Positions 50,388 through 62,252 of a stretch of 64,000 nucleotides of DNA are shown here, piece after piece; position 1 is the stretch's first letter; each line of letters starts with the position of its first letter. The notes below the pieces were generated by a model. That model saw nothing but the letters and a program-made list of their open reading frames with translations, did no database searches and had not been told where the DNA came from. Source of the DNA: Tricholoma matsutake (Eukaryota > Basidiomycota > Agaricomycetes > Agaricales > Tricholomataceae); contig AP026538.1 in NCBI GenBank assembly GCA_026075535.2, forward strand, positions 5,332,001-5,396,000. Reading direction: 5' to 3'. Position numbers and translations under genes: made by a program.

Positions 50388-51205
50388 TGAGCACCAATGT
50401 GGTTAATCAACAGAATAGAATCAAGCCATGTAAGAAACACTTGGTTTCTGCCTATAGCAATAGACTGAAAACATAATGATGCTTCAATGAGATGCCCACA
50501 CCGAAAAATGCTAGGAACAGCCTCAGCCTTGCATAATTTCCTGCAGAACAAGTACAACATTATATACAACACAAACTCAACCATTCTACATACCCATCAT
50601 CTTCCACAATAATTTTGAAGAAAGATACCTCATTATCTTCTGTGAACTTGAAGTGGCTGGTGTTGACAAGCCCAGCCAATATGTTTTCAGGATCAATCTG
50701 TACTGAAATAGGTACTTCAGGAAAAACACTATGCTCACTCAGTGTAATAAACCAAGTCTGGGCAACAATAGTATCAATAGTCCCAACTACAGACTGTACA
50801 TGAGGTCACATACCACCTTCTGGAAATGACTCCTCAAAAAAAGCATAAATGCAACAGAGAGCATAGACAGCCTTCTTGAAGGAATGTTCGTCTGGTCCTA
50901 CAACAGTGAGCTTGTACAAAATGGACTGGTGGTCATTTTGACTGAACCTAACATAGCTTTTTTAGAGTGTAAAACACATGAAACAGGAGTTACTTTGTTT
51001 TCTGTGTAATCCGAGGTAATACATAATTGGCAACATATCCAGGAACATCTAGAACAACTTCATTGGATGTATCCTTCCACATGAGGAACATATATCCCCC
51101 AGGCATAGCGTTGGTCTGAAATGAGTGTCTAATCTTAGTGTCATCATCATATTTGCAGAGCTGTAGTTTCCCATGAGCTTCTGATTCAATGTGTGTCTGC
51201 GCCTA
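50388..51205 (-). pseudogene. Conserved fungal protein of unknown function, several exons
   Basis: Minus-strand pieces in order: FQTNAMPGGYMFLMWKDTSN and EVVLDVPGYVANYVLPRIT; an intron near 50960-51000; QSILYKLTVVGPDEHSFKKA, then VGTIDTIVAQTWFITLSEH and PISVQIDPENILAGLVNTSH; an intron (GTATGT...CTGCAG, about 50542-50592); LCKAEAVPSIFRCGHLIEAS and QVFLTWLDSILLINHIGAQ, ending at a GTATGC donor at 50388. The 'P..F..GxLVEAS.SF' ending is familiar from agaricomycete hypothetical proteins. One TGA (EGGM-stop-PHV) falls at a probable Arg. No enzymatic motif. Confidence 0.4.
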
Positions 51206-51616
51206 CTTAGTCAAAATATTCACTATAATTATAATAAGAAGCAACACAAAGAGTTACAGTTTAGACATACCACATTTGTCCTCTGACAGAGTGCATACAA
51301 GTAATGCAACAGGGATTGGTGTTGCCATGGACAGATGTGGGGGCAGCAAAAGCAAGAGATATCCTGACACAAGAACTACAGAGTGAGCACATGTTTGATG
51401 GTGAATTTCATGACTGGTGATAGGGTGTAGCACAGGTCACATCATTGATAGGTCCACTGTGCACTCTAAGCTCTGGGAACATCTCCAGAGGCATTTACAC
51501 ATCAACACGCACACTCCCAACCCCTACAAACCCTGCAAGACCACTCCGAAACTACTTCAATCTACTTCGATCTACTTCGATCAATTTCGAACAATCTCAG
51601 GAAACATCATTTGGTT

Positions 51617-53149
51617 TTATTTGAAGCATTGCCATTTACTCATGGTTAATACATATTTATTAGTAGGTTTTGTTCCATTCTGAGGCCACTCCAAGTAAGG
51701 ATCTTTGGAATTCCAGTATAAAGCTGTATGCATTGTAGGTGGAATGTAGTCTTTTCCTCTTTTTTGATGAAAACATGTAAGTAGAGTGTTTTGTTGTTCT
51801 GCTATGTTTGAATCTTCATGGAACTGCAAAGTTGTCATTGAATCCAACAGTTCTAATTCACGAAATTCTTGCTGGAGTGCTCCAGATGCTCCTCCTTGAA
51901 TTTTGTGGGGATGAAACCCTGTTAATTTCAGTGTGCCTGCAGCAGTAGAACCTCTTGAAAGGGCAGTGTAATATGCTTGGTGGGTCTCACTATGACTTAA
52001 ATCAACTACATTAAAAGCATGTGTTTTCCCTTGTGAAGTATGATCAGTCATTGAAAAGTTTGGCAATACTTCCACTTGGTTACAAGATATTGTGAGCTGG
52101 GTGTCATCTGGCAGCCAAACAGTTGTTGTTGTTGAGGTTTGCACCAGTGGAATTACATGAAGTGGAAGGCCATTTATTTGTACATCTGAAGTTAGCAGCT
52201 TCAACAATCACACAAATAATGTTTCCAGCACATGTTCCCCATTGTCTCTCATAGTATAATCCCAAGAGTGGACCACTGCTTCCTGTGGCAGAATTTGCAG
52301 AGATCATGACAGGCATTCCAATGCATAACATCAGTCTTCCTGGAATTAGTTTTGTGTTTCCACAAGGTGGTTGATTCCACAAAAGTTTCTGTACATGAGT
52401 TGAAATTTGTACCTGTGCATATGTTCATCCCTTCTTTTTTTGAGAACACCATTTTGTACTTTGTAAATCTGGATCATCCTGGGCCACAGTATCATTTGAC
52501 ACAAACTTTATCAATGTTTGCTTAGTTTCTGTTGCAAATCTTATTGCTCCCAATCAATTTATTTCATCTTTTTTAGCATTACATGCAGTAATTATAGACA
52601 TGTTTCTAAAACTTCGGTTGATGATACTTAGTCTATTTTTGATATTAGCAGAAATTCTGGTTTAAAAAAAATGCAATATCTGCTGGAGTGCATGCTTCAT
52701 AATGCATATTAGTCAGAGCAGTGCAAAACAATTTGTCTTCCATTGTGTTGGCAACCTGTCTCATGTTTTGTTGCAAAATTACTACTATGGTGACCTGATG
52801 CCATAAGGCTTTTCCCATTGCTGCCTCTTGGTCATGCAATGAGGTTGCATTCATACCAGCTGTTCTACTTTACAAAGCAGCATGTTCTTTGCCTATTGGG
52901 GGAGGTGGTTGAGCAAAGTCTCTAGAAAAAATCATATCTGTGCCACCAAAAGGGCTTTCAGGATTGTTAAATTGTTGCTAATCTTTTGCTGATTTGATAC
53001 AAGTCTTGACAAAAAAGCATAGACACTTCATCCAAAAATACATAGTCAACTCCTTGAAACCTGCTTTTTATTAAAGCCAGTTGAGTGTTTGTACTTTTGC
53101 ATCCATCAGTGTCAATACCAAACATAAAGTGATAGGTTGAGCCACCCAA
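51617..53149 (-). pseudogene. Helitron PIF1-like helicase, C-terminal part
   Basis: Reads GGSTYHFMFGID, VDYVFLDEVSMLFCQDLYQI (Walker B DE), FGGTDMIFSRDFAQPPP (family: GGxNxIFxGDFAQLPP), a decayed middle, PGRLMLCIGMPVMISANSAT, INGLPLHVIPLVQ, VEVLPNFSMTDHTSQGKTHA, then HSETHQAYYTALSRGSTAAG (motif VI; Arg finger in LSRG) and QQEFRELELLDSMTT. Several frame changes (52645, 52382, 52207) mean this copy is inactive. Helicase activity would unwind donor DNA during rolling-circle transposition. Confidence 0.85.
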
Positions 53150-53336
53150 AAGTGGAGGTCTTTACACTCTCCCACCTTTCCCATTGGACTCCGACTGGAG
53201 TCCGACCGGACTGACCAGAGTCCACCAGGACTATTCACCAGCCAACTGCCTGCAAAGTTGCCAGTCCAGTCCCAGTCCAGTCCAACTGGACTCCGAGTGG
53301 AGTCCAGTTGGATTCCACTGAAAAAGTGTGTAAGAA

Positions 53337-53418
53337 AAGGAATTGAACCCAGATCTCTGTAGGTTGCTTATGTAATCAATCATGATGCACAATATAACTG
53401 TTACACCACAGTACCTTG
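53337..53418 (-). repeat. tRNA-like module, left, composite 2
   Basis: Minus: TGTGGTGTAACAGTTA (A-box-like) and TGGGTTCAATTCC (B-box-like). The second copy of the 45604-45680 module. Confidence 0.6.
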
Positions 53419-54714
53419 TGTGAGGCATCATCTACTTGCATTAGGTACTGTGGTGTGGCTGTGTATGACAAAGCATATTGCCGCATCATCAAATGTGCCA
53501 GCTCATCACTCACCACCACCACCACCACCACCACCACCGTCGACGCTGCCTCCTTCCCTCCTCTCTCTACCACCACCACCACTGCATGGACACCCATTGC
53601 CACCACTCCCATGCCCAATCCACCATCACCACCACCTGCAAACAAGCCAAATGGATGGAATGCGGGCCCAAATGATGCAGATCACGTTGTTTGGGCCCTA
53701 CATAAGTTTTTTTTTTGTTTGCTTTTTGTTTTTATAAACTAACTAACCTGTTTTTTTAGTTTTCTAGGTTATAATCTACTGGAACAATGCCACCACTCGC
53801 AAACGAGCCAATGCAGGCACAAACGAGCATCGTTTGGGCCCTACATAAGTTTTTTTTTTTTTTGTTTTTGTTTTTATCAACTAACTAACTCATTTTTTGA
53901 GTTTTCTAGGTTATAATCTACTAGTAATGACACCACCACCCACAAACGAGCCAACACACCCACCCCATGCCTATGAGCCCCTGCTCGTAGGGTGGATTGT
54001 GAGTGTGTGCAGTCAACGACGACGATGACAACGCCGCCTACCAGCACCAGCACCCAGAACGACCCAGACCCAACGACACCCATGCCAGCCCCCTCCTCCC
54101 CATCCAAATGGGATGTGAGGGTGTTGATAAAGGATAGGAGATGGCAGAGAGGTACCGGGAGACCTGCGGAGCAGGATACCCACCTGGTAAGCACCCACCT
54201 ACCCCCTCCCTTGCATGCCACATCACTGACCATTCCCCCCAACCCCTCCGAACTAGGAGACCCACAAAACTGACAACACACCCACCCCATGCCGACGAGC
54301 ACCTGCTTGTCGGCTGGATGGTGGGTACACCAGGGTTATGACAATCATGGCACCCATCCCCATGCCTACGAGCCTCTGCTCATAGGGTGGATGATGGGTG
54401 CGGCTTGCTACGGCGATGGACACATGCGAGGAGGGGTGGGCGACGACACCCACCCCAGACTGCATCCCCCAACCCCCCCTCACGCCAAACGTGAGGGGTT
54501 TAGTTTTTTATGTACATAGTAATAATCCCCCCCTCTTGCAAGATGTGAGAGGGGTTTTTTTTTGTTTATTATTATATTATACCCACTCCCTTGTGTCCTA
54601 CACGAGGGATGTGGCTAATTAAAAATTTTTGATCTTAATTGTTTGAAAAATGCCTCCTCGAAGAATATGAAAAGTTGAGTCATAAGTAAACCTTATATTG
54701 AACCCTAATAAATC

Positions 54715-54810
54715 TCCTGTGGCTCAAGTGGTTGAGCACACTTGTTTGGTTTGTCATGTGATTCCTTATGGTGAGGTCTTGAGTTCAATTCCTGCAGTAC
54801 ACAAATTTAT
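54715..54810 (+). repeat. tRNA-derived SINE-like module, right, composite 2
   Basis: TGGCTCAAGTGG and GAGTTCAATTCC at tRNA spacing, then TTTATTTTGTGGGTACTT. Nearly identical to 47096-47190. Confidence 0.7.
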
Positions 54811-55123
54811 TTTGTGGGTACTTTATGAAATTCACCAACTCCAAAGTCCTTTGAGCTCATATCTAATTGACTTATCATTTGGTTGAAATGCATTCCACTT
54901 GGACTCCACTTGGACTCCAGTTGGACTCTACTCGGACTCCAGTTGGACTCTACTTGGACTCCAGTTGGACTCCAGTTGGACTCCAATGGGCAATTGAACT
55001 CTACATGACTTAGTGTAGTTCAATTGGACTCCACTTGGACTCCACTCAGACTCCAGTGGACTCCAGTCAGTCCGGTTGGAGTCCACTAGGACAGGTGGGG
55101 GACTGTAAAGTACTGCAAAAGTG

Positions 55124-55768
55124 CTGCTGCACTTCCAGTAGGAGCTACAATTACTAACTGATGAGCCTCATTTTTTTGAGTAAATAATTCTATTAGTGCA
55201 AGCCATACTCATGTTTTCCCTGTTCCAGCCATTCCTGCCATGTTCATACATAGCTGGTTAGGACTTTCACTGCATGAATGATTAGTAATGATGTGGTAAG
55301 CATGTTCTTGTTCTTTGTTGAGTAGAAACTTTTTTGCAATTGGGTCAATTGTTGGTTGCTATTGTTTGTTAGTATATGAACTTTTAAGGTGATCTTTATT
55401 CACAATTTTAACTTCATTAGCTGTAAAATCTTGACTTGAGTGCTTGTTATTTCCTGAGTTAGTCACCTGGTTCTTGGGACAATCTTTTAAAACTTGGGCT
55501 CAACAAGCTGCAACAGCCATTTTCCATTGGCTAGGAGATTATGTAATTGTTGGCAATGCTGGATTCAGATTGCAGTCAGCAGGTAACATAATAGAATTGC
55601 ATCATGTCCATCCACATTCAATTAAAATTTGTCTTATGCTACTCATGATGTTTTTTTGATTTTTTTTCCCTTTTTTCCAAGAGCTTTCTGGAATCACTAG
55701 ATCTTCCCACATTGTCCCTGTGTTTTCAGTATCCACATAGTCATCTATTGTAGTTTGGTTTAAGTCTT
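55124..55768 (-). pseudogene. Helitron PIF1-like helicase, N-terminal part with Walker A
   Basis: Minus strand reads PIAKKFLLNKEQEHAYHIIT, then QLCMNMAGMAGTGKT (Walker A), then after TGA (Arg expected) VWLALIELFTQKNEAHQLVI and VAPTGSAAAL, where composite 2 begins. Upstream, the linker from the Rep domain carries several stops. Confidence 0.82.
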
Positions 55769-55769
55769 G

Positions 55770-58572
55770 CTATATATGGTCATTATCTGCCCATTTTGGC
55801 ATGGCCACTGCTCCTTTCTTCATTTGAGCATGAAAGTCATCCAGAGAATCTAAACATTCATAGTGAATGTTCAAGTTTTGCATGACTTCATTGGCTTGTG
55901 ATGAAAAAATGTGCTTATCAAATGTCTCTTCCCATGTTTCTATATCAATCTTTAAATCAAGTCCAGTTTGCCATGGCTTGAACAGAGTAAGCATTGTACT
56001 GCAATAATAATCCCTGTCTCCTAAATTAGACCTTGGCAAGTTAGAACCTATCAAATTTGGAACTTTCTTTTGCTCTTCTGACAGCCAATGTACACTGTGT
56101 GAAGCTTCTAATGGATGTTCAGGTAAAAATGATAATAAAGTATTTGATGAGCTATCAGCTTGTGTAATTTCTTCATTATTCAGAGCTCTATTGTCCAAGG
56201 CAATCTCTATTGGTAAGTCTGCAGTTGGTTTGTTTAGTGTTTTTTTTTTCTTTTGTTGTTCACAATGACATATCCAGTTGTAAAGATTTAATTTTTCCAG
56301 CTCTGATGGGCACCACATGTAATCTAGCACAGGTGAAATTCCAACAACACAATTATGTTGTCTGAAGACAGTCAATCTATCAGTAGTTCCAGTCAAAAGT
56401 TTCTTTGTTAACAAGTTCATTGACAACCCATGGTGCCCTCACTCTTGTTACAAATGCTTGCCAATAAACATTATTAAAATTGTGGCTACAATAATGGTCT
56501 GGGTTTTTCAACAAATGCATGTTGATGGGAGGAGAGCCATATTCCATTTTGATGCTCAGTGATTTCCCTATTTTTGTCATTAACTTTCATGCAATTTGTT
56601 GTCATGGTTCTGATCCACTTATAATGTCAGGGTTTTTCTGGAAAACAGAGCATATTGTGTCAAAGATTACATGAGTTTTTAAAGCAGGCTTTGTTATATA
56701 ATTTGTTACATATAAAAGAACACCTCTGATGGCTGTTCCAGATCACAGACTAATGACATCAGTGTTGCAGTGAAATAAATATGTAACAACATATGAAAAT
56801 GTGTTAATCCATTGTGCTCTTTTTTTCATATGGATGTGTCCTGTCTCTTCATTTATCTGTGTTGTTTGAAATATTGATCTTGGGAAATGTGCTTTGCATG
56901 TCCCATTAGGATTGTCTAGACAATCAGTAAATGATTGAGCTTTGTTTTGTGATCCATCTTTATTTCTGTTACTTGTGCACCAATGGATGTTTGATTTAAA
57001 CACCATCAGTGCACAAGTAACAGAAATAAAGTCATCAACTGTACTCCTGAATCTTTTCCACCAGGTGCTCAGTTCAGTACAGTTGTTACATTGACCACAT
57101 TTATCTGAACATCTCATAGATGGTGGGGCATCTGGCATAGTTTCTGTAGGATTTTGATATCCAGGTTCTGTTGCCATTTGTCTTACATTTTCTTCTACTT
57201 CACTTTCTGAGCCTGTCAAAAACTCTCCAGCATGTGCTTTTCCCAGATAATCAATCAAGCTTGTCCTAAATTTAGAATCTGGTTCCAAAATTATTTTTTG
57301 TATTTCTTCTGGTGTCAATGTTCCTTTGATCCATAGAAGCATATGCAAATGAAGTGTCAGTCATCCCTGCTGTTCCACAGTTCCATAATACCCCAATGTT
57401 TTTCCATACATTCCTTCTTCATCTGTGTTTTCACCAAGTACATGTTTTATAAACATAGTTACCATGAAATAAAAGAAACATGCTCCAGCCACTGGGTTTT
57501 CAGCAATAAGACAATATGTAATATCATCTGAGAGTGAACCAAGTTGAAATTTTTTGTTGCTGCCAGCAAAATATAAACATATAGGATGTTTGTTGTCAGC
57601 AGGAGAGTGTGTGATGTACCACAAAGGAGCTCCTAGATATGCAATCAAAGACCATATTTCATTATGCATGTATTTCTTGCTTGTAATTGAACTGTGTACT
57701 TTTCCACTCACATCATCAAGATCTTTTATAACTTGAAAACATAAGTCTTTGTCCCTTGTTGCAGGTTTTATGGTCTCTCCAGATGACATTCTTTTTGCAA
57801 TATCTGCCAGAACATCTTGGTTAACATTTAGCAAATGTTCTGAGATGTTAGCAAATTTATTGGTATCTGCAACCAAAAAAGCACTAGTAGCTGTAGCTTT
57901 GATTTGCTCATGGCTAAATGCTACAAATGAGAATGCAATATCCTTCTGAAATCATTTGTCATGGTACATCAATCAAAACTTCTTGTGAGCTTTGTCAGAT
58001 AATCTGGTAGTGCCAATTCCTCCACAACCATATGGGAAAAGCCATGGGAATATCTGGGGATATAAGTTTGGGTTATTGTAAATTGATTCCATATCTGCAC
58101 TTTGTCCAACTGCTAAAGCAGCCCCTTTATTATTCCAGTGTTTCAATGCAATGCCTTTGATGGTATTGACTGTTTTAGTAGTCAGTTGTTCTCCAGTGAT
58201 ACCATGCACTACAAATGGGCAAGGGCCATTTTGTACACCATCTTCCAGTGTTTGGTCAAATGTGCTAGTCCTTATTTGTTTGAGCTTGTTTATACTCCAC
58301 AGTTACTGGGGGGTATGTATGTCTTCTGGATATTTCTCAAGCTCGTCATATGATATTGTCAAGTTGGAGTAAGCTGATTTTAACCATTCAAGTGCACAAG
58401 CTACAGCCTTTTTTCTCACTAGCAATGGAGTTCATTGAAACTCTTCTCTAGTTGGTTTACAAGGTCCTGTAAATAAAACAGCTAGCACTTCATCTAAGTC
58501 TTCTATAGGAGGAGGCAATATATAGTACACTTTGGCCACTGGTGATTCAAATGTGACTGCATGTGACACCAT
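55770..58572 (-). pseudogene. Helitron Rep domain (HUH/Y2 nuclease)
   Basis: Helitron_like_N block: HGITGEQLTTKTVNTIKG, IALKHWNNKGAALAVGQSAD, NLYPQIFPWLFPYGCGGIG. Then FSFVAFSHEQIK, VLADIAKRMSSGETIKPATR, KYMHNEIWSLIAYLGAPLWY, NPVAGACFFYFMVTMFIKHV, YYGTVEQQG-stop-LTLHLHMLLWIKG, whose HLH is the HUH motif, AKCxx-like Cys pairs (DKCGQCNNC), INTFSYVVTYLFHCNTDVIS, LLYVTNYITKPALK (Tyr pair), KLMTKIGKSLSIKMEYGSPP, and the C-terminal ANEVMQNLNIHYECLDSLDD. Stops within are TGA at arginines (for example QG-stop-LTLH, ISL-stop-SGTA). A frame change lies near 56400. The Rep would nick and ligate transposon ends. Confidence 0.87.
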
Positions 58573-58575
58573 TTT

Positions 58576-59472
58576 TCAGAGTCCAGAAGATGCAACATGA
58601 ATAAAACACCCCTTGACATGTACTTTTTGAATTAATAATTTTTCAATATACCTAAGATCTTGAAGTTCTTCTGGTACTTCACCTAGCCACAAACTATTTA
58701 CTAATGCATGATGAGAAATTTTACCTGAATGTATGACTTTTTGACAAGAATTGCAAACCTGATCAGAATTATTGGCTAAAATTGGGCCATTTAAATCCTC
58801 AATTTTTTCACTTAACTTTTCCCTCTCCTTACTTGTAACTCCCTCTGCATGTAACACATGTAGTTGATTAGTTAAAGATTTTAATTTCATGAGTTCTGTT
58901 TGTGATGTCAGTTGTCCACATACTGCACATCCACTTTCCTGTAAAAGCTCATATGATGCTTCTTTACAAAATCCACTGATAATTTTGTGGCTGAGTTCAG
59001 GTTTCAAAGGCTCAGGAGGAAAGTGCTTGTTTTCTTTTGCATGAAATACATTGTATCTGTCTGAGCTGGTATTGTGAGCCTCAGTTTTTGTTTCCTTTCT
59101 AATATGTTGTTGCCATTCTTGATATGTTGTAGATCTTGTTTGTATGACTTTAAAAACTGAGGTAAATAAGTTACAGGCAATGCAATTGTGGTGATCAAAA
59201 TTCTTACAAAGTTCCTCTTTCTTGGTTCTTGTTCTTAATTTTATCTTGTGTATTTTGGCAAGTTCATAAATACTCTTGATGCTCAAATATGGCACCAAAT
59301 TAACTAATGGCACTTTTGCATGTACAAAATTCTTTTTTACAGGATATGTATTTAAATTCATTTCATCCATGTGGCATTCAAAACTGAGCCCTACACTTGC
59401 AACATTTTCAATGTTTGGAGTGTTAACCAGAAATGAGTCAACCACATCCCATGGAATTGAGATAGGTGTCAC
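58576..59472 (-). CDS. Helitron N-terminal region (DUF6570-like, Cys-rich)
   Basis: 298-codon open frame starting at MTPISIPWDVVDSFL; the Met may not be the true start since the frame context extends upstream. Contains NCIACNLFTSVFK, SDRYNVFHAKENKHFPPEPL, KIISGFCKEASYELLQESGC, AVCGQLTSQTELMKLKSL, VCNSCQKVIHSGKISHHALV and NSLWLGEVPEELQDLRYIEK, ending at TGA where relatives have Arg (SGL-R-KMV). The CxxC pairs and 'NGLWLGEVP' are the hallmark of the region preceding Rep in basidiomycete Helitrons. Probable zinc-binding DNA-contact module. Confidence 0.85.
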   Translation of the reverse strand: MTPISIPWDVVDSFLVNTPNIENVASVGLSFECHMDEMNLNTYPVKKNFVHAKVPLVNLVPYLSIKSIYELAKIHKIKLRTRTKKEELCKNFDHHNCIACNLFTSVFKVIQTRSTTYQEWQQHIRKETKTEAHNTSSDRYNVFHAKENKHFPPEPLKPELSHKIISGFCKEASYELLQESGCAVCGQLTSQTELMKLKSLTNQLHVLHAEGVTSKEREKLSEKIEDLNGPILANNSDQVCNSCQKVIHSGKISHHALVNSLWLGEVPEELQDLRYIEKLLIQKVHVKGCFIHVASSGL

Positions 59473-59559
59473 ACAGTTCCAGTACCCTTATGTAATCGGC
59501 TTAGTAAGCACCAAGAGCAGCCAAATATTGGATCATGGAATTTTTTTGAAACTTTTTTG

Positions 59560-60110
59560 ATGCAAAAAGTGATTATTTATAGTGGATCTATTATAAGGGC
59601 AACCTAAGCCTCTAGCAAAGGGAAATCCGAAGTTAAAATTATGCTACATAATACAGGGATTGGGGGCGCACCTAGCAAAGGGAAATCCAAAGAGAAAACT
59701 CTAAGGATCCCCTTGCTGATGCCCAGTATATGTGAAGACGACAAAAATCAAATATAACCTAAAAATAGAAAAGGCGGAGATAGGCGGATCAAGGCCGCCG
59801 AATGACATCATACCAAGGGGTATGTGTCGGAAGGGGTACTCCGCCTCTAAATATAAAAGTGTCAACATATACAAACATGATAGCAAGGGAAAATTAGTAA
59901 TAAAATCCGGAAAAATCATAGAAAATGAAGAATAGAAGGAAATGAGGTGGGGAAAAATATGGGACGAACATAAAAAATAGGAAAAACACACAGGGCACCC
60001 CCCTAGTCCCCTTACATCTATGTTCTACTAATGCCTTGAATATAATGATAGCTAAACACAAGCTAAATGTGCCATATTTTTCACTGATAGGCATTGCTCA
60101 GTGATAATGG
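59560..60110. repeat. Unidentified repeat-like block
   Basis: TAGCAAAGGGAAATCC occurs twice 60 bp apart (near 59611 and 59671), followed by Lys-rich AT sequence and GGGCACCCCCCTAGTCCCCTTA near 59990. Base composition differs from its neighbours. It could be the 5' flank of the Helitron or a separate short element. Confidence 0.35.
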
Positions 60111-60576
60111 CCTATCATGTGCCTCCACATGTGACTAACATATTATGTGTTGGTTACCTGATGTGGCCAAATGTAGGTAGACAAAAATTCTCAAACTCAA
60201 GAAATCGGTTTAGGATACTCATAAAACTCAGTTAGAATAAAATATAAATTTGTGACCCTCTCTCCTCAATAGGAACAAATAATTCTGGACATATTTTTGC
60301 ACAATGTTGGCCATTGGGTTCCTCCCTACCTTTCTCCAGGCTTGAATGTGCCAGAAGTGCAATGTTGTGGGAGTAAAGGATGATTGCGGGAGGACAACTT
60401 TTTGCTTACATAAACAGGTGCTGGAAACATGTGACACCTATCTTACAGACATTCTTCTACCTCCCAATGGTTGACTATAGATTGTGTAGCAGCGCAAGCA
60501 CCAATCCCTGACTCTTGGCATTTTTTTTTTGGCAAGAAACATGTTGAATTTGTAGGAAGTACAGAATACAAGATGC

Positions 60577-61990
60577 CTAGATTTCCTCCTCATCAACATC
60601 TTCAACTACAACATCTACATTCTCTTCTACCTGTTCTGCATCCACCCCAATTGGTTCTGAACTTGATGTAGTACTGGGTTCTGCAGACAAATTGTAATCA
60701 ACAATCAAGACAACATCTTGAATGTTGAGGCTAAGGACCAACTCATCAGGTTCATTGGCTCGGATCCTTTTGTAAGAACTGATGGTGAAGATCACCATGG
60801 CCACCAAGTTAGCATCAAGCTCATTGTTGTAGGGTCACAAGGAGTCATAGGTTGACAGTTTGAATGGCTTTCTACCATTGTATGTAGGAACTAATTGCAC
60901 ATAAGGTAAGAGAAACAATAAGAGATAGTATTGTTGCATACTATCCTCATTCCAGGTTCACACAGGAGGCCCCCACATGGATTTCAAAGTTGAAGTACTC
61001 TTAACTGGTGAAGATGGTAGGACTTTTGACTTTGATGGTGAGAAGTTCACCAATTTTTCTTGTGATGGATATTTAGATGTAGTCTTTATAAAGGTTAACC
61101 ATTTCTCGCCTGTTTTCTTATAGGATGAGATACTGATGTCACCTTGGAACATGTTCAATATAACTTTCTTACACTCTAAAACTGCTCCTAAAACTGCAAT
61201 TGCATGCAGAAAGGTATGGTTGGAGAACACTACTGACAACAAGCGTGCTGTTGAGCCAGATAACAAGGATGAGAATATTGTGACCCTGAGTAAAAAGAAG
61301 CGAGTGGTGTGCATGTCAGTCTTTGACACAACATAGTTGCCATGCAAATGTAGTGTTGTTGGGTCAGCCATAGCTAGGTTGATGAATGGTGTTGAGATGG
61401 GAATTGTAGTGTCGAGAGCATTAAGTTGAGCAGCTGTATTTGCAAGGAAGAGATTACTGAAGCAGATGGTCAAGGGGAATACAAGCTCATTATTGGTGTT
61501 GTCACAGAACCACTGAATATGAGGCAAAGTAGTGACATCCCTGGAATTTGTCACAAGTGAGTCATTGCCAGTGTTTTCATGTGTATTGGCACTTACTTGA
61601 TTTCAGTCATGATCATCTGACCAATCTTTTTCTTGTTACTCTCTTCAACATTGTCATTTGAAGGTAGAGGGGCCCTAGTTTTGATGAAATAAGCTGGTAT
61701 GTGTGATTGTTGATGTATTCACATACTTTTGTTTATCAATTCTTGGTTTCTTTTGACTAGCAGCTGTGAATATCTCTTCATCACTGTCATGTTTTCTGTG
61801 TAAAGGTATGGTCAACAAAGGTTAAATAAGAACTTTTACTGACATGCACTTACTGGCCAGCAAGAGGAGCCAGAACATTGGTCGAATTAACAGGCTGCTG
61901 TTCATTTGCTGAATTCATAGGAGGCTGAGGATTATTGGGAGGATTTACAGGGGGCTGCTCATTTGTTGAGCTTATCAGAGGCTAAAATAT
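60577..61990 (-). pseudogene. Conserved agaricomycete protein of unknown function
   Basis: Minus strand: a Pro/Asn-rich start (PPVNPPNNPQPPMNSANEQ) near 61950, broken exons to 61560, a 198-codon frame at 60958-61554 (LPHIQWFCDNTNNELVFPLT; TARLLSVVFSNHTF; a Ser/Pro linker), an intron (about 60895-60963, GTGTGA...CAATTAG), then VPTYNGRKPFKLSTYDSL, a TGA at a probable Arg, PYNNELDANLVAMVIFTISS, YKRI, LSLNIQDVVLIVDYNL and an acidic tail VDVVVEDVDEEEI. The 'VPVYDGR..F......L....(D/E)...V.MV.(F/Y)T(V/I)S.(Y/W)K.....S.NIQ.VV.(L/I)' signature is one I recognise in many agaricomycete genomes, role unknown. Frame losses suggest decay. Confidence 0.5.
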
Positions 61991-62252
61991 GTGTTGAATA
62001 ACAAGCATCTTAAATTGTTTCTTGTTGGTTTAGCTTCCACTAATCAGGTGAATTGTATTACAATGTTCGGCATGGTGCTGATTGAAATTTGTTGTGGGTG
62101 TTATTATAAGTGTAGGATTATGTTTTTAACAGGTTTTGGTGTGTTTATCACCTTTATTTATCTTGGTGATGGTACATTACTAATGATATAGGTTCCTTAT
62201 ATGTGCATGGATGTGCTTCTTTGTTTTGGCATGTTCTCCAATATTGCCAGTT
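61991..62252. other. No gene recognised
   Basis: AT-rich spacer with only short chance ORFs. Confidence 0.4.

Larger units (their letters stand above)
53156..55115. mobile_element. Composite TIR element 2 (1960 bp, 8-bp duplication)
   Basis: Same family as 45313-47351: ends GAGGTCTTTACACTCTCCCA and CAGTACTTTACAGTCCCCCA. Perfect 8-bp duplication CAAAAGTG at 53148-53155 and 55116-55123; excising element plus one repeat restores the helicase frame (1968 bp, divisible by 3). Contents in the same order: GGACTCC array, minus tRNA-like module (53337-53418), (CAC)n tract, two HIC satellite units (foldbacks from 53666 and about 53813), ~25-bp hairpins (53975, 54297, 54366), terminal hairpins (54475-54612), plus tRNA-like module (54715-54810), and a long GGACTCC array (54890-55095). 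Confidence 0.88.
51617..59472 (-). mobile_element. Helitron (Rep-helicase), minus strand, interrupted by composite element 2
   Basis: Rolling-circle transposon. In coding order from 59472: a Cys-rich N-terminal region (DUF6570-like), Helitron_like_N/Rep with HUH and Tyr motifs, and a PIF1-family helicase ending at 51617. The Rep part is mostly in one frame with TGA at arginines; the helicase part changes frame at several points. The composite element at 53156-55115 splits the helicase between the Walker A and GGSTYH motifs. I could not identify the 5'-TC and 3' hairpin-CTRR ends. Confidence 0.88.
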
